A stretch of 64,000 bases of DNA, taken from contig NZ_CP048117.1 of NCBI RefSeq assembly GCF_000469135.2, forward strand, positions 1,401,501 to 1,465,500. Reading direction: 5' to 3'. This stretch comes from Bacillus sp. SB49 (lineage in GTDB: Bacteria > Bacillota > Bacilli > Bacillales > Halobacillaceae). Shown one piece after another: positions 16,059 through 25,073 of this stretch (positions are counted from its first letter, which is position 1; each line of letters starts with the position of its first letter). Under the pieces are notes generated by a model. It saw only the letters and a program-made list of their open reading frames with translations, ran no database searches and was not told where the DNA came from. Position numbers and translations under genes: made by a program.

Positions 16059-16967
16059 ATGAATGATTCAAATAATCATGTGAACGGCTATGGAAAATCC
16101 TGCTGCCAGGGCTGCGGTAATAACTGTCCACCCCCGTGCAGCAGGGACAAGTGCTGCCGTTCCTGTAACGGACATGACGACAAGAGATCCTGCCGATGTT
16201 CCTGTAAAGACGTTTGTGTTGGAGGCGGCTTGGTGAATGTGAATATTATCGGATTCAATACCAACGGTTTTACGTATGTCATCAGCCAGGGGGGACAGCA
16301 GGTTGAACGAGCCGTATCCCTTAGTGCATTTGGGATCGACTTTAACCCGTTTGGTCCGCGGATGATTTCTGGAACAGTTCGAAGCGACGGCACGGTGGTC
16401 ACTGGTGGAGAGAACTTTTCCGTTTCGCATGAGGCGTGCACGGGTATCTATACCGTTACGTTCAAAAGGGCTTTCACCATTGTCGACGCGGAAAATCAGC
16501 CGCCGGAAGTGACGGTTATTCCTGAACCGATTAATGTTGGAGTCGGGGCACCGGTGGGGAACGTTTCTGATATTATTACTGGATTGGTGGATGCTCAAGG
16601 CCGGATTCTTGACGGTACAACACTTGGTACTAGTGACGAGTACGCCTTTACCATTGTTAAAAACCCGAGCGTGAATGGATACTACAGGATGCGTTTCCGC
16701 CCGGAGTTAAATGTGGAATTGCTTCTAGAGGGCGGAGTGCAGATAGAAGTGTTTGAAGACTTGATCCCACCGCAGGAAAGCTGCTGCTGTTCCTGTACCT
16801 GCTGCGAGAGCGGAGCCAATGGAGACATTCTCGGCTATGGTGTCGATTTAATTAATGTGGACAAGACTGGGTTCATTTACCGTCCGTATGAGGAGACGAT
16901 TCTGGGGAAAAATTATCGGGATCTGCCGGTTAACTTTTCTGTATTGTTTATTCGAAAAGAGTCGTAA
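16059..16967 (+). CDS. Cys-rich protein with two cysteine clusters
   Basis: 302 residues. Residues 15-53 carry 13 cysteines in CC, CxxC and CxC spacings, and a second cluster CCCSCTCC lies near 244-251. Between them are beta-rich sequences without repeats or membrane segments. GAGGAG precedes the ATG and a strong terminator follows. Cys clusters with beta-rich filler occur in spore-coat and exosporium proteins, so a spore surface role is plausible, but I do not recognise the family. Confidence 0.65.
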   Translation: MNDSNNHVNGYGKSCCQGCGNNCPPPCSRDKCCRSCNGHDDKRSCRCSCKDVCVGGGLVNVNIIGFNTNGFTYVISQGGQQVERAVSLSAFGIDFNPFGPRMISGTVRSDGTVVTGGENFSVSHEACTGIYTVTFKRAFTIVDAENQPPEVTVIPEPINVGVGAPVGNVSDIITGLVDAQGRILDGTTLGTSDEYAFTIVKNPSVNGYYRMRFRPELNVELLLEGGVQIEVFEDLIPPQESCCCSCTCCESGANGDILGYGVDLINVDKTGFIYRPYEETILGKNYRDLPVNFSVLFIRKES

Positions 16968-17029
16968 TTATTGTTAAACGATTAGGAAACCATTCTGATC
17001 TCCAGAATTCATCCGTTTTATTGAAGAGG

Positions 17030-17060
17030 AAGGCCGGTCGATAGAAACCGGCCTTTTTTT
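17030..17060 (+). terminator. Rho-independent terminator
   Basis: AAGGCCGGT pairs with ACCGGCCTT, followed by T5. Confidence 0.9.
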
Positions 17061-17157
17061 GATCATGCTTGTTCTTTCTTCAGGCTGTGGTATGCTGATT
17101 TGTAAATCATTAACTGTTTCATGCTATTTTCCAAGAATTATAGAGAGGGGAAACCAC

Positions 17158-18147
17158 ATGCCTGGCTTACATATAGGAGATAAAATCGGTATCTTCACAC
17201 CATCCTCTCCGGCGACGGTTACAGCCAAAGTCCGGTTCGAACGGGCGAAAGCGTTTCTTGAAGGGAAAGGATTCACCATCGTAGAAGGACGTTTGACAGG
17301 AAAAACGGAAGGTTACCGTTCCGGTTCGCCGAAGGCACGGGCGGAGGAGCTGAATGAGTTGTTAAGGGACCCGGACATAAAGATGGTGATGGCATCCATC
17401 GGCGGGACTAATTCCAACAGCATGCTTCCCTACATCGATTACGAAGCATTCCGCACCCACCCGAAGCTCGTCGTCGGCTATTCCGATGCGACGGCGGTCC
17501 TGCTCGCTCTCTATCATAAGACGGGGATGACAACCTACTACGGCCCCGCGCTCATTCCATCTTTCGGCGAGTTCGAACCGCTTGTCGAAGACACGTATCG
17601 ATATTTCGAAAACTATTTCCTGAAAGACATGAAGCTTCCCTATGAGGTTCCAATGCCTCCCTATTGGTCGGACGATCCAGTAAATTGGCTGCATCAGACA
17701 GGAAAGAAGAAGCTGTTTGATAATGCCTGGATTACGAGGAACGAGGGAACCGCCGAAGGACGCCTGATCGGGGGCAATGTCAATGCCATGTACGGATTCA
17801 TCGGAACGGAATATTTCCCTCCTGTGAAAGAGGGGGACATCCTCTTGATAGAAGATTGCATGAAGGATGCATCCACAGTGGAAAAGAACTTCGCGATGCT
17901 GAAGCTGCACGGCATCTTCGATCGTGTTTGCGGCATTCTCTTAGGGAAACACGAACGGTACGACGATCTCGGCACGGGAAAAGAACCGATCGATCTGCTG
18001 ATGGAACAGCTCGACGGCCGGGACATTCCGGTTATCGGTGAGTTCGACACGAGTCATACCCACCCGATGCATCCCCTCGCCATCGGGAAAAAGGTGCGGA
18101 TGGACACGCAGACTCGAACGGTGCAGTGTGTGGAGGCGTGGATCTGA
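17158..18147 (+). CDS. S66 peptidase, MccF-like
   Basis: About 329 residues. IGIFTPSSPAT opens the fold; the Ser is in VVGYSDATAVLLAL, the Glu in LLIEDCMKDASTVEKNFAML, and the His in FDTSHTHPMHPLAIG. The longer middle loop and the IEDCM element resemble MccF, the microcin C7 immunity peptidase that cleaves toxic aminoacyl-nucleotides. GAGAGGGG decides ATG 17158. It is only distantly similar to the gene at 13523. Confidence 0.88.
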   Translation: MPGLHIGDKIGIFTPSSPATVTAKVRFERAKAFLEGKGFTIVEGRLTGKTEGYRSGSPKARAEELNELLRDPDIKMVMASIGGTNSNSMLPYIDYEAFRTHPKLVVGYSDATAVLLALYHKTGMTTYYGPALIPSFGEFEPLVEDTYRYFENYFLKDMKLPYEVPMPPYWSDDPVNWLHQTGKKKLFDNAWITRNEGTAEGRLIGGNVNAMYGFIGTEYFPPVKEGDILLIEDCMKDASTVEKNFAMLKLHGIFDRVCGILLGKHERYDDLGTGKEPIDLLMEQLDGRDIPVIGEFDTSHTHPMHPLAIGKKVRMDTQTRTVQCVEAWI

Positions 18148-18181
18148 CATTCTATAAAGGGTGATCTGCCTGCTGCTTATA

Positions 18182-18208
18182 CGGAATAGCTTGACCAGCT
18201 ATTCCGTT
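18182..18208 (+). terminator. Hairpin after the MccF-like gene
   Basis: CGGAATAGCT pairs with AGCTATTCCG over a 5-nt loop; the U-tract is weak. Confidence 0.55.
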
Positions 18209-18274
18209 ATACTATATAGTGGTAGTAAGTAATACTTAATATCGGTATCACATAGTACTGGAAAGGAGGTACAC

Positions 18275-18610
18275 ATGAGTAATTTCAGAGAAATGATGAA
18301 AGGGGTCCTGGAAGGATGTGTGCTTGAAATCATCAGTCGCGGAGAAACGTACGGCTATGAAATCACCCAGCAGCTACGCAAGCTCGGCTTCACCGACGTT
18401 GTGGAAGGGACCGTCTATACGATTACGATGAGGCTGGAGAAGAACAAGCTGGTGGAGATCGAGAAGAAGCCTTCCAATATGGGGCCGCCGCGGAAGTTCT
18501 ACACCTTGAACCGGGCCGGAGAAGAGCAGCTGGAACTGTTTTGGGAGAAGTGGGGATTCCTCTCGTCAAAAATCAACGAACTGAAAAGGGAAAGGGGAGA
18601 ACAGCAATGA
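18275..18610 (+). CDS. PadR family transcriptional regulator
   Basis: 111 residues. A winged helix: [22 protein letters not shown], then [20 protein letters not shown] and [25 protein letters not shown] precedes the ATG. Upstream, ACTATATAGT (18211-18220) and AAGTAATACTT are small palindromes that may be its operator. It overlaps the DUF1048 gene (ATGA) and probably controls this short operon. Confidence 0.93.
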   Translation: MSNFREMMKGVLEGCVLEIISRGETYGYEITQQLRKLGFTDVVEGTVYTITMRLEKNKLVEIEKKPSNMGPPRKFYTLNRAGEEQLELFWEKWGFLSSKINELKRERGEQQ

Positions 18611-18948
18611 GTATTTTTGAGAAAATGATCGGGAGTATGCAGGACAAACGGGAATGGAGAGCAATGGAAGCGCGAGCCAAGTCACTGCCGGAGGAATACC
18701 ATACGGCTTATAAGGCGATTCAGAAGTATATGTGGACGACCGGCGCACCGACGGATTGGGAAAGCACGCACCGCATCTTCAGCGGCATCCTTGATCTTTT
18801 CGAAATGGGGGCGGCAGAAGGGAAGAAAGTCACGGACCTTACGGGAGAGGACGTAGCGGCCTTCTGTGATGACCTGGTGAAGGATGAACAATCTTGGAGA
18901 GATAAGCACCGCCGGCAATTGAATGATACGATCCGCCGTGGTGAGTGA
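18607..18948 (+). CDS. DUF1048 family protein
   Basis: 113 residues, all-helical: [24 protein letters not shown], then YKAIQKYMW, matches DUF1048 proteins that sit after PadR regulators in Firmicutes. Translation is coupled to PadR by the 4-nt overlap. Function unknown. Confidence 0.88.
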   Translation: MSIFEKMIGSMQDKREWRAMEARAKSLPEEYHTAYKAIQKYMWTTGAPTDWESTHRIFSGILDLFEMGAAEGKKVTDLTGEDVAAFCDDLVKDEQSWRDKHRRQLNDTIRRGE

Positions 18949-18979
18949 GGGCGGTTTTGAACAGGGAAGGGGCATGTCA

Positions 18980-19766
18980 GTTGGCTGATCATGGAGAAGA
19001 AAGACTCGCCGGAGGAAACGTATCAAACGTGTACCGGGCAGGAAACACCGTCCGGCGGGAGTGGAAACCGGAAAGCGGACGCATCCACAAGCTGCTGCTG
19101 CATTTGGAAAAGAAGAAGTATCCATATGCCCCGAGGTTCCTCGGGGTGGACGATCAGGGCCGGGAAGTTCTATCCTACATCGAAGGGGAAGCCGGTCATT
19201 ACCCTTTGAAAGGATACATGGGATCCGATGAAGTGCTCACAGAGATCGCAGGGATGCTGCGCAGGTATCATGATGCCGTCTGTGACTTTCCTATCCCGGA
19301 GGAGTGGCCGTCGCTCGATCGGACGCCTGCGCCGAGGGAAGTCATCTGTCACAATGATTTCGCCATGTACAATATCATTTTCCATAACGAGCATCCCGCA
19401 GGAGTCATTGATTTTGATGTCGCAGCCCCGGGGCCGCGGATGTGGGATATCGCCTACACGTTATACACGTGCGTCCCATTGAGCCGCAAGCACGATGATG
19501 CAGACGGTAATGCCGTCCCCTATCGTTTTCCGGAAGATGCCGAGCGGATCAAACGAAGGGTGAAATTGTTTTTTGCAGGCTACGGAATGGAAGAAGAAGG
19601 ATACTTGGAGATGGTCGAGCTTCGTTTAGAAGGTCTTACAGCCTTAATGACGAGAAAAGCGGCCGAAGGAGACGCTGCCTTTCAGAAGATGATAGAGGAA
19701 GGACATCTGGAACATTATCAGAAAGACATCGCCTTCCTCTGCAAGCACGGGAAGGAATGGATGTAA
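18980..19766 (+). CDS. Aminoglycoside phosphotransferase-like kinase
   Basis: About 261 residues. The glycine-loop equivalent is LAGGNVSNVYRAG, the Brenner motif is ICHNDFAMYNIIF, and the metal Asp is in GVIDFDVAAPG. TTG 18980 (AAGGGG upstream) gives the family's usual short N-terminus; GTG 18945 overlapping the DUF1048 stop is the alternative. It probably phosphorylates a small molecule; an antibiotic is possible, not shown. Confidence 0.87.
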
Positions 19767-19772
19767 GCAGGG

Positions 19773-19812
19773 AAAAAGGAAGGGGAACGTATCGGTTCCC
19801 CTTCCTTTTTAT
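19773..19812 (+). terminator. Rho-independent terminator
   Basis: AAAAAGGAAGGGGAAC pairs with GTTCCCCTTCCTTTTT over a 5-nt loop. Confidence 0.9.
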
Positions 19813-19835
19813 GTTGTGAAATAATGGTGTAGTGA

Positions 19836-19957
19836 GCGGGCTCCGGAAAATGGGATGCTTTCCACGGGGCGGCCGGTGAGCCTCCTCATCGCGATGCTCT
19901 TCCGGGGTCTCACCTGTTCCGCTAATCCCGTAGGAGTCACCCATTTTCCTCCGCCCT
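19836..19957. repeat. Bacillus-type interspersed repeat (~120 bp)
   Basis: Ends are inverted: GGAAAATGGG (19845-19854) and CCCATTTTCC (19940-19949). In between lie GATGCTTTCC, CGGGGCGGCCGGTGAGCCTC and GGGGTCTCACCTGTTCCGCT, matching a repeat family seen between genes in many Bacillus genomes. A truncated copy is at 21726. Confidence 0.65.
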
Positions 19958-20044
19958 TCGCCATATTATTCTAACACTCCCCTTGTTACAGAAGTTCTCC
20001 GTACGCTTTACGCAGCCGGTTGTAATAGAAAGTATTTGATAGGA

Positions 20045-20824
20045 TTATGACGAAAATCCTCCGTCGGAATGGATGATTTGTCCGGTGATCCAGGCGGCTT
20101 CGTCACTGGCGAGGAAGGCGATCAGCCTGGCTGCGTCCGCAGGTTCGCCGATCCGTCCCATCGGAAACTTCGTCCGCAGCGTATCTTTCAGCGTCCCGCT
20201 CATCCAGCCGGTGTCCGTCGGACCGGGATCGACAGCATTGACCGTAATGTGGTGGGTAGCAAGCTCCAGCGCAACGGATTTCGTAAACGCAGATACGGCG
20301 CCCTTTGTCGCTACGTACGCCAAGTTCCCCGGCTCCGGTGATTTGTCCTGACCGGAAACCATATTGATGACCCGGCCGCTGTGCTTCCCCTCGATCCGGC
20401 GTGCGAATTCCACCGTCAACAGGCATGTGCCTCTCACATTCACTCCGTAATGAGCATCAAGGATGTCCGCCTGCATGGACCGGAAATCGACATCAACGGA
20501 ATGGGTGGCGTTATTGACGAGGATGGAAGGGGAGCCGAGTGTCCCGCTCACGGTATCCAATAATTCTGCCGCCGCATCCGGTCGGGACAGATCGAGCTCC
20601 ATCGATGCACACCTTACGCCAAGGCTGCGGATTTCTTCCATCAGGATGTCCGGCCAAGCGGCATCTTTTTCTTCCGAGTAATCCATCGTACGGTCGTACG
20701 CGGACCAGTGGGTGAAGAAGATATCGGCTCCTACCTCAGCAAGCGTCCTGCATATGGCGGTGCCAATTCCGGATTCCCGGCTGGCCCCTGTTATAATGGC
20801 AATGTTATGAATGAGTCGTGTCAT
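20045..20824 (-). CDS. Short-chain dehydrogenase/reductase
   Basis: About 259 residues. NAD(P)-binding TGASRESGIG, NNAT (usual NNAG), catalytic Ser in MVSGQDKSPEPG and YVATKGAVSAF (YxxxK), ending SDGGFSS. ATG 20824 is better spaced from GGGAG than 20833. The glycine motif has an insertion of the FabG-like ARESG type. Substrate unknown. Confidence 0.9.
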   Translation of the reverse strand: MTRLIHNIAIITGASRESGIGTAICRTLAEVGADIFFTHWSAYDRTMDYSEEKDAAWPDILMEEIRSLGVRCASMELDLSRPDAAAELLDTVSGTLGSPSILVNNATHSVDVDFRSMQADILDAHYGVNVRGTCLLTVEFARRIEGKHSGRVINMVSGQDKSPEPGNLAYVATKGAVSAFTKSVALELATHHITVNAVDPGPTDTGWMSGTLKDTLRTKFPMGRIGEPADAARLIAFLASDEAAWITGQIIHSDGGFSS

Positions 20825-20894
20825 AAAAAGCATCTCCCTTTATGGAAACGCTGAGCAGACGGCTATCGGAGATGTTAGGTTTACGCACGTATCC

Positions 20895-20968
20895 TTAATA
20901 GAAGAACACCGATGCGGTAATAGCAGAAGCCAGCGATCCTGTAATGGCATACGAAATAAACGTCCCTT
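20895..20968 (-). pseudogene. Possible remnant of a membrane protein gene
   Basis: One minus frame reads KGTFISYAITGSLASAITAS then VFFY and a stop, a plausible C-terminal membrane helix, but has no start. This is the only coding-like signal in 20825-21159. Confidence 0.2.
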
Positions 20969-21159
20969 TTGATTAAAGGAACTCTCTTTTTCATCCCGTA
21001 CCATTAAAGGATATCGCCCATACCGATCCATGCTCCTTTCGTCCATCTCCTTTCTTCATCTAACCATAATATCCAAATGTAGTAAACCTCTTCTGCAGCC
21101 GTTCCTTTCATGATACACTGATTGTAATATTTTTCTATTTGGAGAAAGGGGGCGTAAGG

Positions 21160-21654
21160 ATGTTGAAAAAGAGCCTATTCTTTTCTGTCCTGGTCTTGTT
21201 CCTGCTTGCTGCCTGCTCGGAAGCCGAGGGAACGGAACCATGGAAAGCAGCCGTCATCGGGAAGCTCCCTGATTTTTCCGATGAGACGGTGGATTTCTCC
21301 TCTTATTCCTTGAAGGAATGGACGGAGGACGGTTCGCTTTCCGACCAATACGATGCGTTATTTGTGATGCCCGATCAGTTTGCGGAAGCTTCACAGGATA
21401 AATATGTTTCCATGTTCAAAGAATCATCGGTGCCGGTAGTTTTCGTGAAATCGGAAAAGCGCCATCTTCCTTTTGTAACGGAGGGAATGGATTATGAAGC
21501 GACTCCGGATGCTGCGAAGGCTGATTACTTCGCCACTATTTATGAGTGGACCGGCGGGGAAGAGAACAGGGAGGATGTTTGGTATATCGAGGATACAGAG
21601 GACGATTCCGCCAATTATCAGCATCTTCTGGAAAAGCTTGCTTCGATTCAGTAA
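21160..21654 (+). CDS. Lipoprotein of unknown function
   Basis: About 164 residues. The signal ends in lipobox LLAAC; the mature part is acidic and aromatic, without obvious motif. AAGGGGG favours ATG 21160 over 21139. A terminator follows. Membrane-anchored on the outer face. Confidence 0.75.
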   Translation: MLKKSLFFSVLVLFLLAACSEAEGTEPWKAAVIGKLPDFSDETVDFSSYSLKEWTEDGSLSDQYDALFVMPDQFAEASQDKYVSMFKESSVPVVFVKSEKRHLPFVTEGMDYEATPDAAKADYFATIYEWTGGEENREDVWYIEDTEDDSANYQHLLEKLASIQ

Positions 21655-21671
21655 GGATGGACATAAACGAA

Positions 21672-21708
21672 AAGGCTGCCGATGGATAATCGGCAGCTTT
21701 TTTTTTAC
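21672..21708 (+). terminator. Rho-independent terminator
   Basis: AAGGCTGCCGAT pairs with ATCGGCAGCTT, followed by T8. Confidence 0.9.
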
Positions 21709-21725
21709 ACCTTGTTCGGTGCGGT

Positions 21726-21754
21726 CGGGCTGCGGAAAATGGGATGCTTTTCTG
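21726..21754. repeat. Truncated copy of the interspersed repeat at 19836
   Basis: CGGAAAATGGGATGCTTT is shared with the left end of the full copy. The rest is missing; the downstream bases merge into the end of the SDR gene. Confidence 0.5.
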
Positions 21755-21777
21755 GATTTCTCGTCAGCCCCTTCTAT

Positions 21778-22542
21778 TCAATTATTGGAATTGCGGTCGA
21801 CGTAAGGAAAAATCGGATCTTTCAGATGGAACTCATAGGTGTTTCCGTCTACGATGCCGACTACTTTGTCACTGTCGTAAAGGTCCAGCAGGAAGTGGGC
21901 CATTTCTTTGGATGTATGGTACTTAGGCAAAGCCTCGTCATAGTTGAACTGATCGACATCCATTGCCTGCTTGGCAAATTCGGATTCGGTCGCGGCCGGA
22001 GCCAGTACTTTCGCCCGCATTTTCGCACCCCGGCCTTTCAGCTCCTGGGCCAGTCCTTCTGTAAAGGCACTGACGAAGAATTTGGTGGCACAGTAGGTCA
22101 CGGCGTTGGCTACGATCGTATATCCGCCACCGGACGAGATGTTGATCAGCTGTGTGCCTTCTTTTTCTGCATAATCACGTGCAAACAGAGATGAAAGAAT
22201 CGTCAATGCTTCGTTGTTTAATCGCAGCATCGTTTCAATCTTCGTCAGGTCATGCCCGGACACGGGATCGAAGTTGCCGAAACCGGCGTTGTTGACCCAT
22301 GTCTCCAATTCATATTCCTTCAGGCTTTCATACAGGTCATACACCTGGTCGCTTTTGGAAAGGTCCGCTGTTTTGATGACGACCTCCACGTTCTTATCCA
22401 GTCCGTTGATCTCCTGCTTCAATTCTTTCAGCTGCTGCTCCCGTCTTGCCACAACGATGACGTTTTTGCCGCGGGCCGCGAAGGCGAGGGCTGTTTCATA
22501 GCCGATTCCTGAACTTGCTCCTGTAATAACCGTGTATTTCAT
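21778..22542 (-). CDS. Short-chain dehydrogenase, DltE/YqjQ-like
   Basis: 254 residues. TGASSGIGYETALAFAARG, NNAGFG, catalytic Ser in INISSGGGYT and YCATKFF (YxxxK). GGAGG precedes ATG 22542. It is divergent from a MerR regulator and driven by a 19-bp-spacer promoter, so it is probably induced by the regulator's signal. Confidence 0.92.
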   Translation of the reverse strand: MKYTVITGASSGIGYETALAFAARGKNVIVVARREQQLKELKQEINGLDKNVEVVIKTADLSKSDQVYDLYESLKEYELETWVNNAGFGNFDPVSGHDLTKIETMLRLNNEALTILSSLFARDYAEKEGTQLINISSGGGYTIVANAVTYCATKFFVSAFTEGLAQELKGRGAKMRAKVLAPAATESEFAKQAMDVDQFNYDEALPKYHTSKEMAHFLLDLYDSDKVVGIVDGNTYEFHLKDPIFPYVDRNSNN

Positions 22543-22576
22543 GTGAATACCTCCAATGATTTTATGTTATGCTCCT

Positions 22577-22607
22577 AGCATAAGGCTTGAAGTGCACTTC
22601 AACGCAA
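22577..22607 (-). promoter_or_regulatory. MerR-type promoter with 19-bp spacer and central palindrome
   Basis: On the minus strand TTGCGT, a 19-nt spacer and TATGCT read into the SDR gene. The spacer contains the perfect 16-bp palindrome TTGAAGTGCACTTCAA (22587-22602). An over-long spacer with the dyad inside is the classic MerR-activated layout. The divergent MerR gene lies 37 nt away. Confidence 0.8.
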
Positions 22608-22644
22608 GCATAAACACTTTCATTAACCGATTGGAGGAAAAGAT

Positions 22645-23022
22645 ATGTTTACAATTAGGGAAACGGCGGAGATGCTGGAGCTGAAACCGCACACGCTTCG
22701 GTACTATGAACGGGAAGGTATCATAACGAGTGAAAGAGATGAACAGGGGTACCGGACATTTACAGATGAACAGATCGGCTGGCTCCGCTTTGTTAAGAAG
22801 CTGCGGGAGACGCAGATGCCGATCCAGCATATTAAAGAATATGCCGAGCTTTATGTAGAAGGGGAGCATACCTCCTCGAAACGCCTGGAGCTGCTGGAAG
22901 AACACCGCCGGGCCATCCAGGAACAGCTGCGGACACTGAGGGCGACCGAGGAAATGCTGGATCATAAGATCGAAACGTATAAAGAGTATCTAAGGGCAGG
23001 AGAGGAACATCCGACGACATAA
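22645..23022 (+). CDS. MerR family transcriptional regulator
   Basis: 125 residues. FTIRETAEMLELKPHTLRYYEREGII is the MerR helix-turn-helix, followed by YRTFTDEQIGWLRFVKKLRETQM and a C-terminal coiled coil. No cysteine or metal-binding end, so it probably belongs to the small-molecule/aldehyde-stress branch. It likely controls the divergent SDR gene and itself. Confidence 0.93.
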   Translation: MFTIRETAEMLELKPHTLRYYEREGIITSERDEQGYRTFTDEQIGWLRFVKKLRETQMPIQHIKEYAELYVEGEHTSSKRLELLEEHRRAIQEQLRTLRATEEMLDHKIETYKEYLRAGEEHPTT

Positions 23023-23043
23023 CATCTTTTTGAGAGGCTTGTC

Positions 23044-23190
23044 ATGAAGAAGGTCGCAGGTTTGTTACGTATGCTGCTGTTCCTTTTTCTCGCATGGTTC
23101 CGTTTTATACATACGAAACAGAAAAAAGTGAAAAGCATTCGATTCACGGAAAAGGTGTCAGCTGACATTTCCTGTTTTCGTAATATGTAA
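23044..23190 (+). CDS. Possible 48-residue protein with hydrophobic N-terminus
   Basis: MKKVAGLLRMLLFLFLAWF, then a basic tail. GAGAGG lies 6 nt before ATG 23044. No other gene is visible in 23023-23426 apart from the terminator at 23353. Could be chance. Confidence 0.35.
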   Translation: MKKVAGLLRMLLFLFLAWFRFIHTKQKKVKSIRFTEKVSADISCFRNM

Positions 23191-23352
23191 GCACCATAAG
23201 TAATAGCGTAACGGAACGACCATCTGCGTGCTGAATATAGAGGCGGGAGTGCAATTTTTTTAAGAAACATTTTTACTATCGACGTGTGTCATCCTCTTTA
23301 TCTATTGAAATATCCAATCGTTGTTGATAATTGCTAACAAAAGAACCGCACA

Positions 23353-23390
23353 GAAAAACCCACTCTTGTCATTAAGAGTGGTTTTTTTGT
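23353..23390. terminator. Bidirectional terminator
   Basis: AAAAACCCACTCTT and AAGAGTGGTTTTTTT form a stem with T-runs on both strands, between the MerR side and the convergent 23427 gene. Confidence 0.85.
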
Positions 23391-23426
23391 ATTTCTACCC
23401 GATAACGAGCGGTATTACTTTGTTGA

Positions 23427-23687
23427 TTATTCTGGTGTTATACCAGCCATCATTGCTGCGAATGTCATAAGGCTTGCGGTGGCCAACAAGACGACCAGAG
23501 AAATAGAAGCCAACACTTTTTGTTTCTTGAATGACACGGCGGTCAATAGGATCGCGACAATCAAGAAAGTCCAAATGACGATGATCGACTGCGATCCGTT
23601 TAAAAACAACAAGGACGAGAATCCGGCAATCGGGACGATGCTGAACAGTAACATATAAATTCCAAAGAGTGTATCTTTATTCTTCAC
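23427..23687 (-). CDS. Small three-span membrane protein
   Basis: 86 residues with three hydrophobic segments and a basic loop (SFKKQK). AAAGGTGG upstream supports the start. Not recognised. Confidence 0.65.
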   Translation of the reverse strand: MKNKDTLFGIYMLLFSIVPIAGFSSLLFLNGSQSIIVIWTFLIVAILLTAVSFKKQKVLASISLVVLLATASLMTFAAMMAGITPE

Positions 23688-23819
23688 TGGGAATCCACCT
23701 TTCTTTTTTGCAAATTATAACTTCTTAACCATTTTATAACAAAAAATCTGAATTTCAACTCATTTGGCAGATAGAAAATTGCTGTCACAAATTATATACC
23801 TTTATTTTCCAATTTGTAA

Positions 23820-24155
23820 GATACAGCCCTTTTTCCCGGATGCAGTGGAGAGTCTGAAGCAATCGGGAACCCAACTCCTGAAGATTTTCTAAAGGAGGAG
23901 GGAGCCGATATTTTTCTTCTGGACGGATATGTGTACTCAAATGCGGAAGGTATTGAATGGGTCGAGGAGTTGGCATACACAGCAGGCGGACAAATCGGGG
24001 AAATATCGAGGCAGACGGATAAAGCGGTCCTTTTCCGCAACGGAACGGCCAACCGACTTCCTGTGGGAACAAAGATTTACGAAACGAATACGCCGGTCTG
24101 CATGGCCGTGGTGGATGGCAGAAAGCTACTCTATTTGAAGATGGTCGAAGGGTGA
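23820..24155 (+). pseudogene. Lipoprotein gene lacking its start
   Basis: Following an in-frame TAA at 23817 the frame reads through ALFPGCSGESEAIGNP, a lipobox LFPGC, to a ~105-residue mature domain (LPVGTKIYETNTPVCMAVVD near the end) and stops at 24155. The first half of the signal peptide is gone. GTG 23931 could start only an internal fragment. I read it as a decayed lipoprotein gene; composition is otherwise normal. The rest of 23688-24240 shows nothing. Confidence 0.55.
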
Positions 24156-24240
24156 GGAAGATTTTTTATCGACTGGAATGACAAATCCCATTCTGGTATG
24201 GTGCTTTTTCATTGACGGGATGTAGAGTGCCGGTTGAGCG

Positions 24241-25035
24241 TTAAAAGATAGTCGGTACCAGGCCGCCATCCATACGGATCGGGGATCCTTTAAATGCCGA
24301 TGCATAAGGACTGCAGACGAATGTTGTCAGCCTACCTACCTCGGAGGGTCTGATGAATCTTTGTATCTCCGATTGAGGGAGGTTTGCGGCCATAAATGCC
24401 TTTTCTTTCTCTAAGAACGTCATGTCTTTATTATCGTACATTCCCTCAATAATCTGCTGCACATTCTCAGAGAGGGTCGGGCCTGGCATGATCGTATTGA
24501 CGGTAACATCTTCTCCTCGTGTCAATTTAGATAAGCTTTTCGACAAAGATAACAGCATGGATTTTGTCATACAGTATTGTGGCATTTGTCCGGAAGGCAT
24601 AACGGCTTCTTCACTGGCAATAAAGATAATTCGACCAAACTCCTTGTTCCGCATTTTAGGTAAATAAAATTTAGATAAACCATTTGCAGCAAGAACATTG
24701 GTATGGAAATATTTTTCCCATATTTCATCGGTAACGTCCTCATACTGCATGATTTCATAAATCCCCATGTTGTTTACTAAAAGATCAATATCGGGATACT
24801 TTTCGAATAAATGCTCCCGTTGTTCCACATCTGCAATATCGGCTGCCGCATTTTGAGGAGAGGTTGCAGGGAAAGCTGCTTGTATTTCCTTTACCACGCC
24901 TTCTACCTCTTCCTCCTTTCGGCCGTTAATAAGAACATGAACACCTTCTTTTGCCAGCTCCATAGCAATGGCTTTCCCTATCCCTTTTGTAGAACCGGTC
25001 ACTAAAGCGGTTTTGTTGGTTAGTCCCATCTCCAT
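24241..25035 (-). CDS. Short-chain dehydrogenase/reductase
   Basis: About 264 residues. TGSTKGIGKAIAMELAKEG, NNMGIY, catalytic Ser in IFIASEEAV and YCMTKSM (YxxxK), ending MDGGLVPTIF. AAAGGAAG favours an ATG near 25035; further in-frame ATGs lie at 25029, 25044 and 25059. It follows the AraC regulator by about 38 nt on the same strand. Confidence 0.9.
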   Translation of the reverse strand: MEMGLTNKTALVTGSTKGIGKAIAMELAKEGVHVLINGRKEEEVEGVVKEIQAAFPATSPQNAAADIADVEQREHLFEKYPDIDLLVNNMGIYEIMQYEDVTDEIWEKYFHTNVLAANGLSKFYLPKMRNKEFGRIIFIASEEAVMPSGQMPQYCMTKSMLLSLSKSLSKLTRGEDVTVNTIMPGPTLSENVQQIIEGMYDNKDMTFLEKEKAFMAANLPQSEIQRFIRPSEVGRLTTFVCSPYASAFKGSPIRMDGGLVPTIF

Positions 25036-25073
25036 CCTATACATCTTCCTTTCATTCATTAATAAAACTGAGC

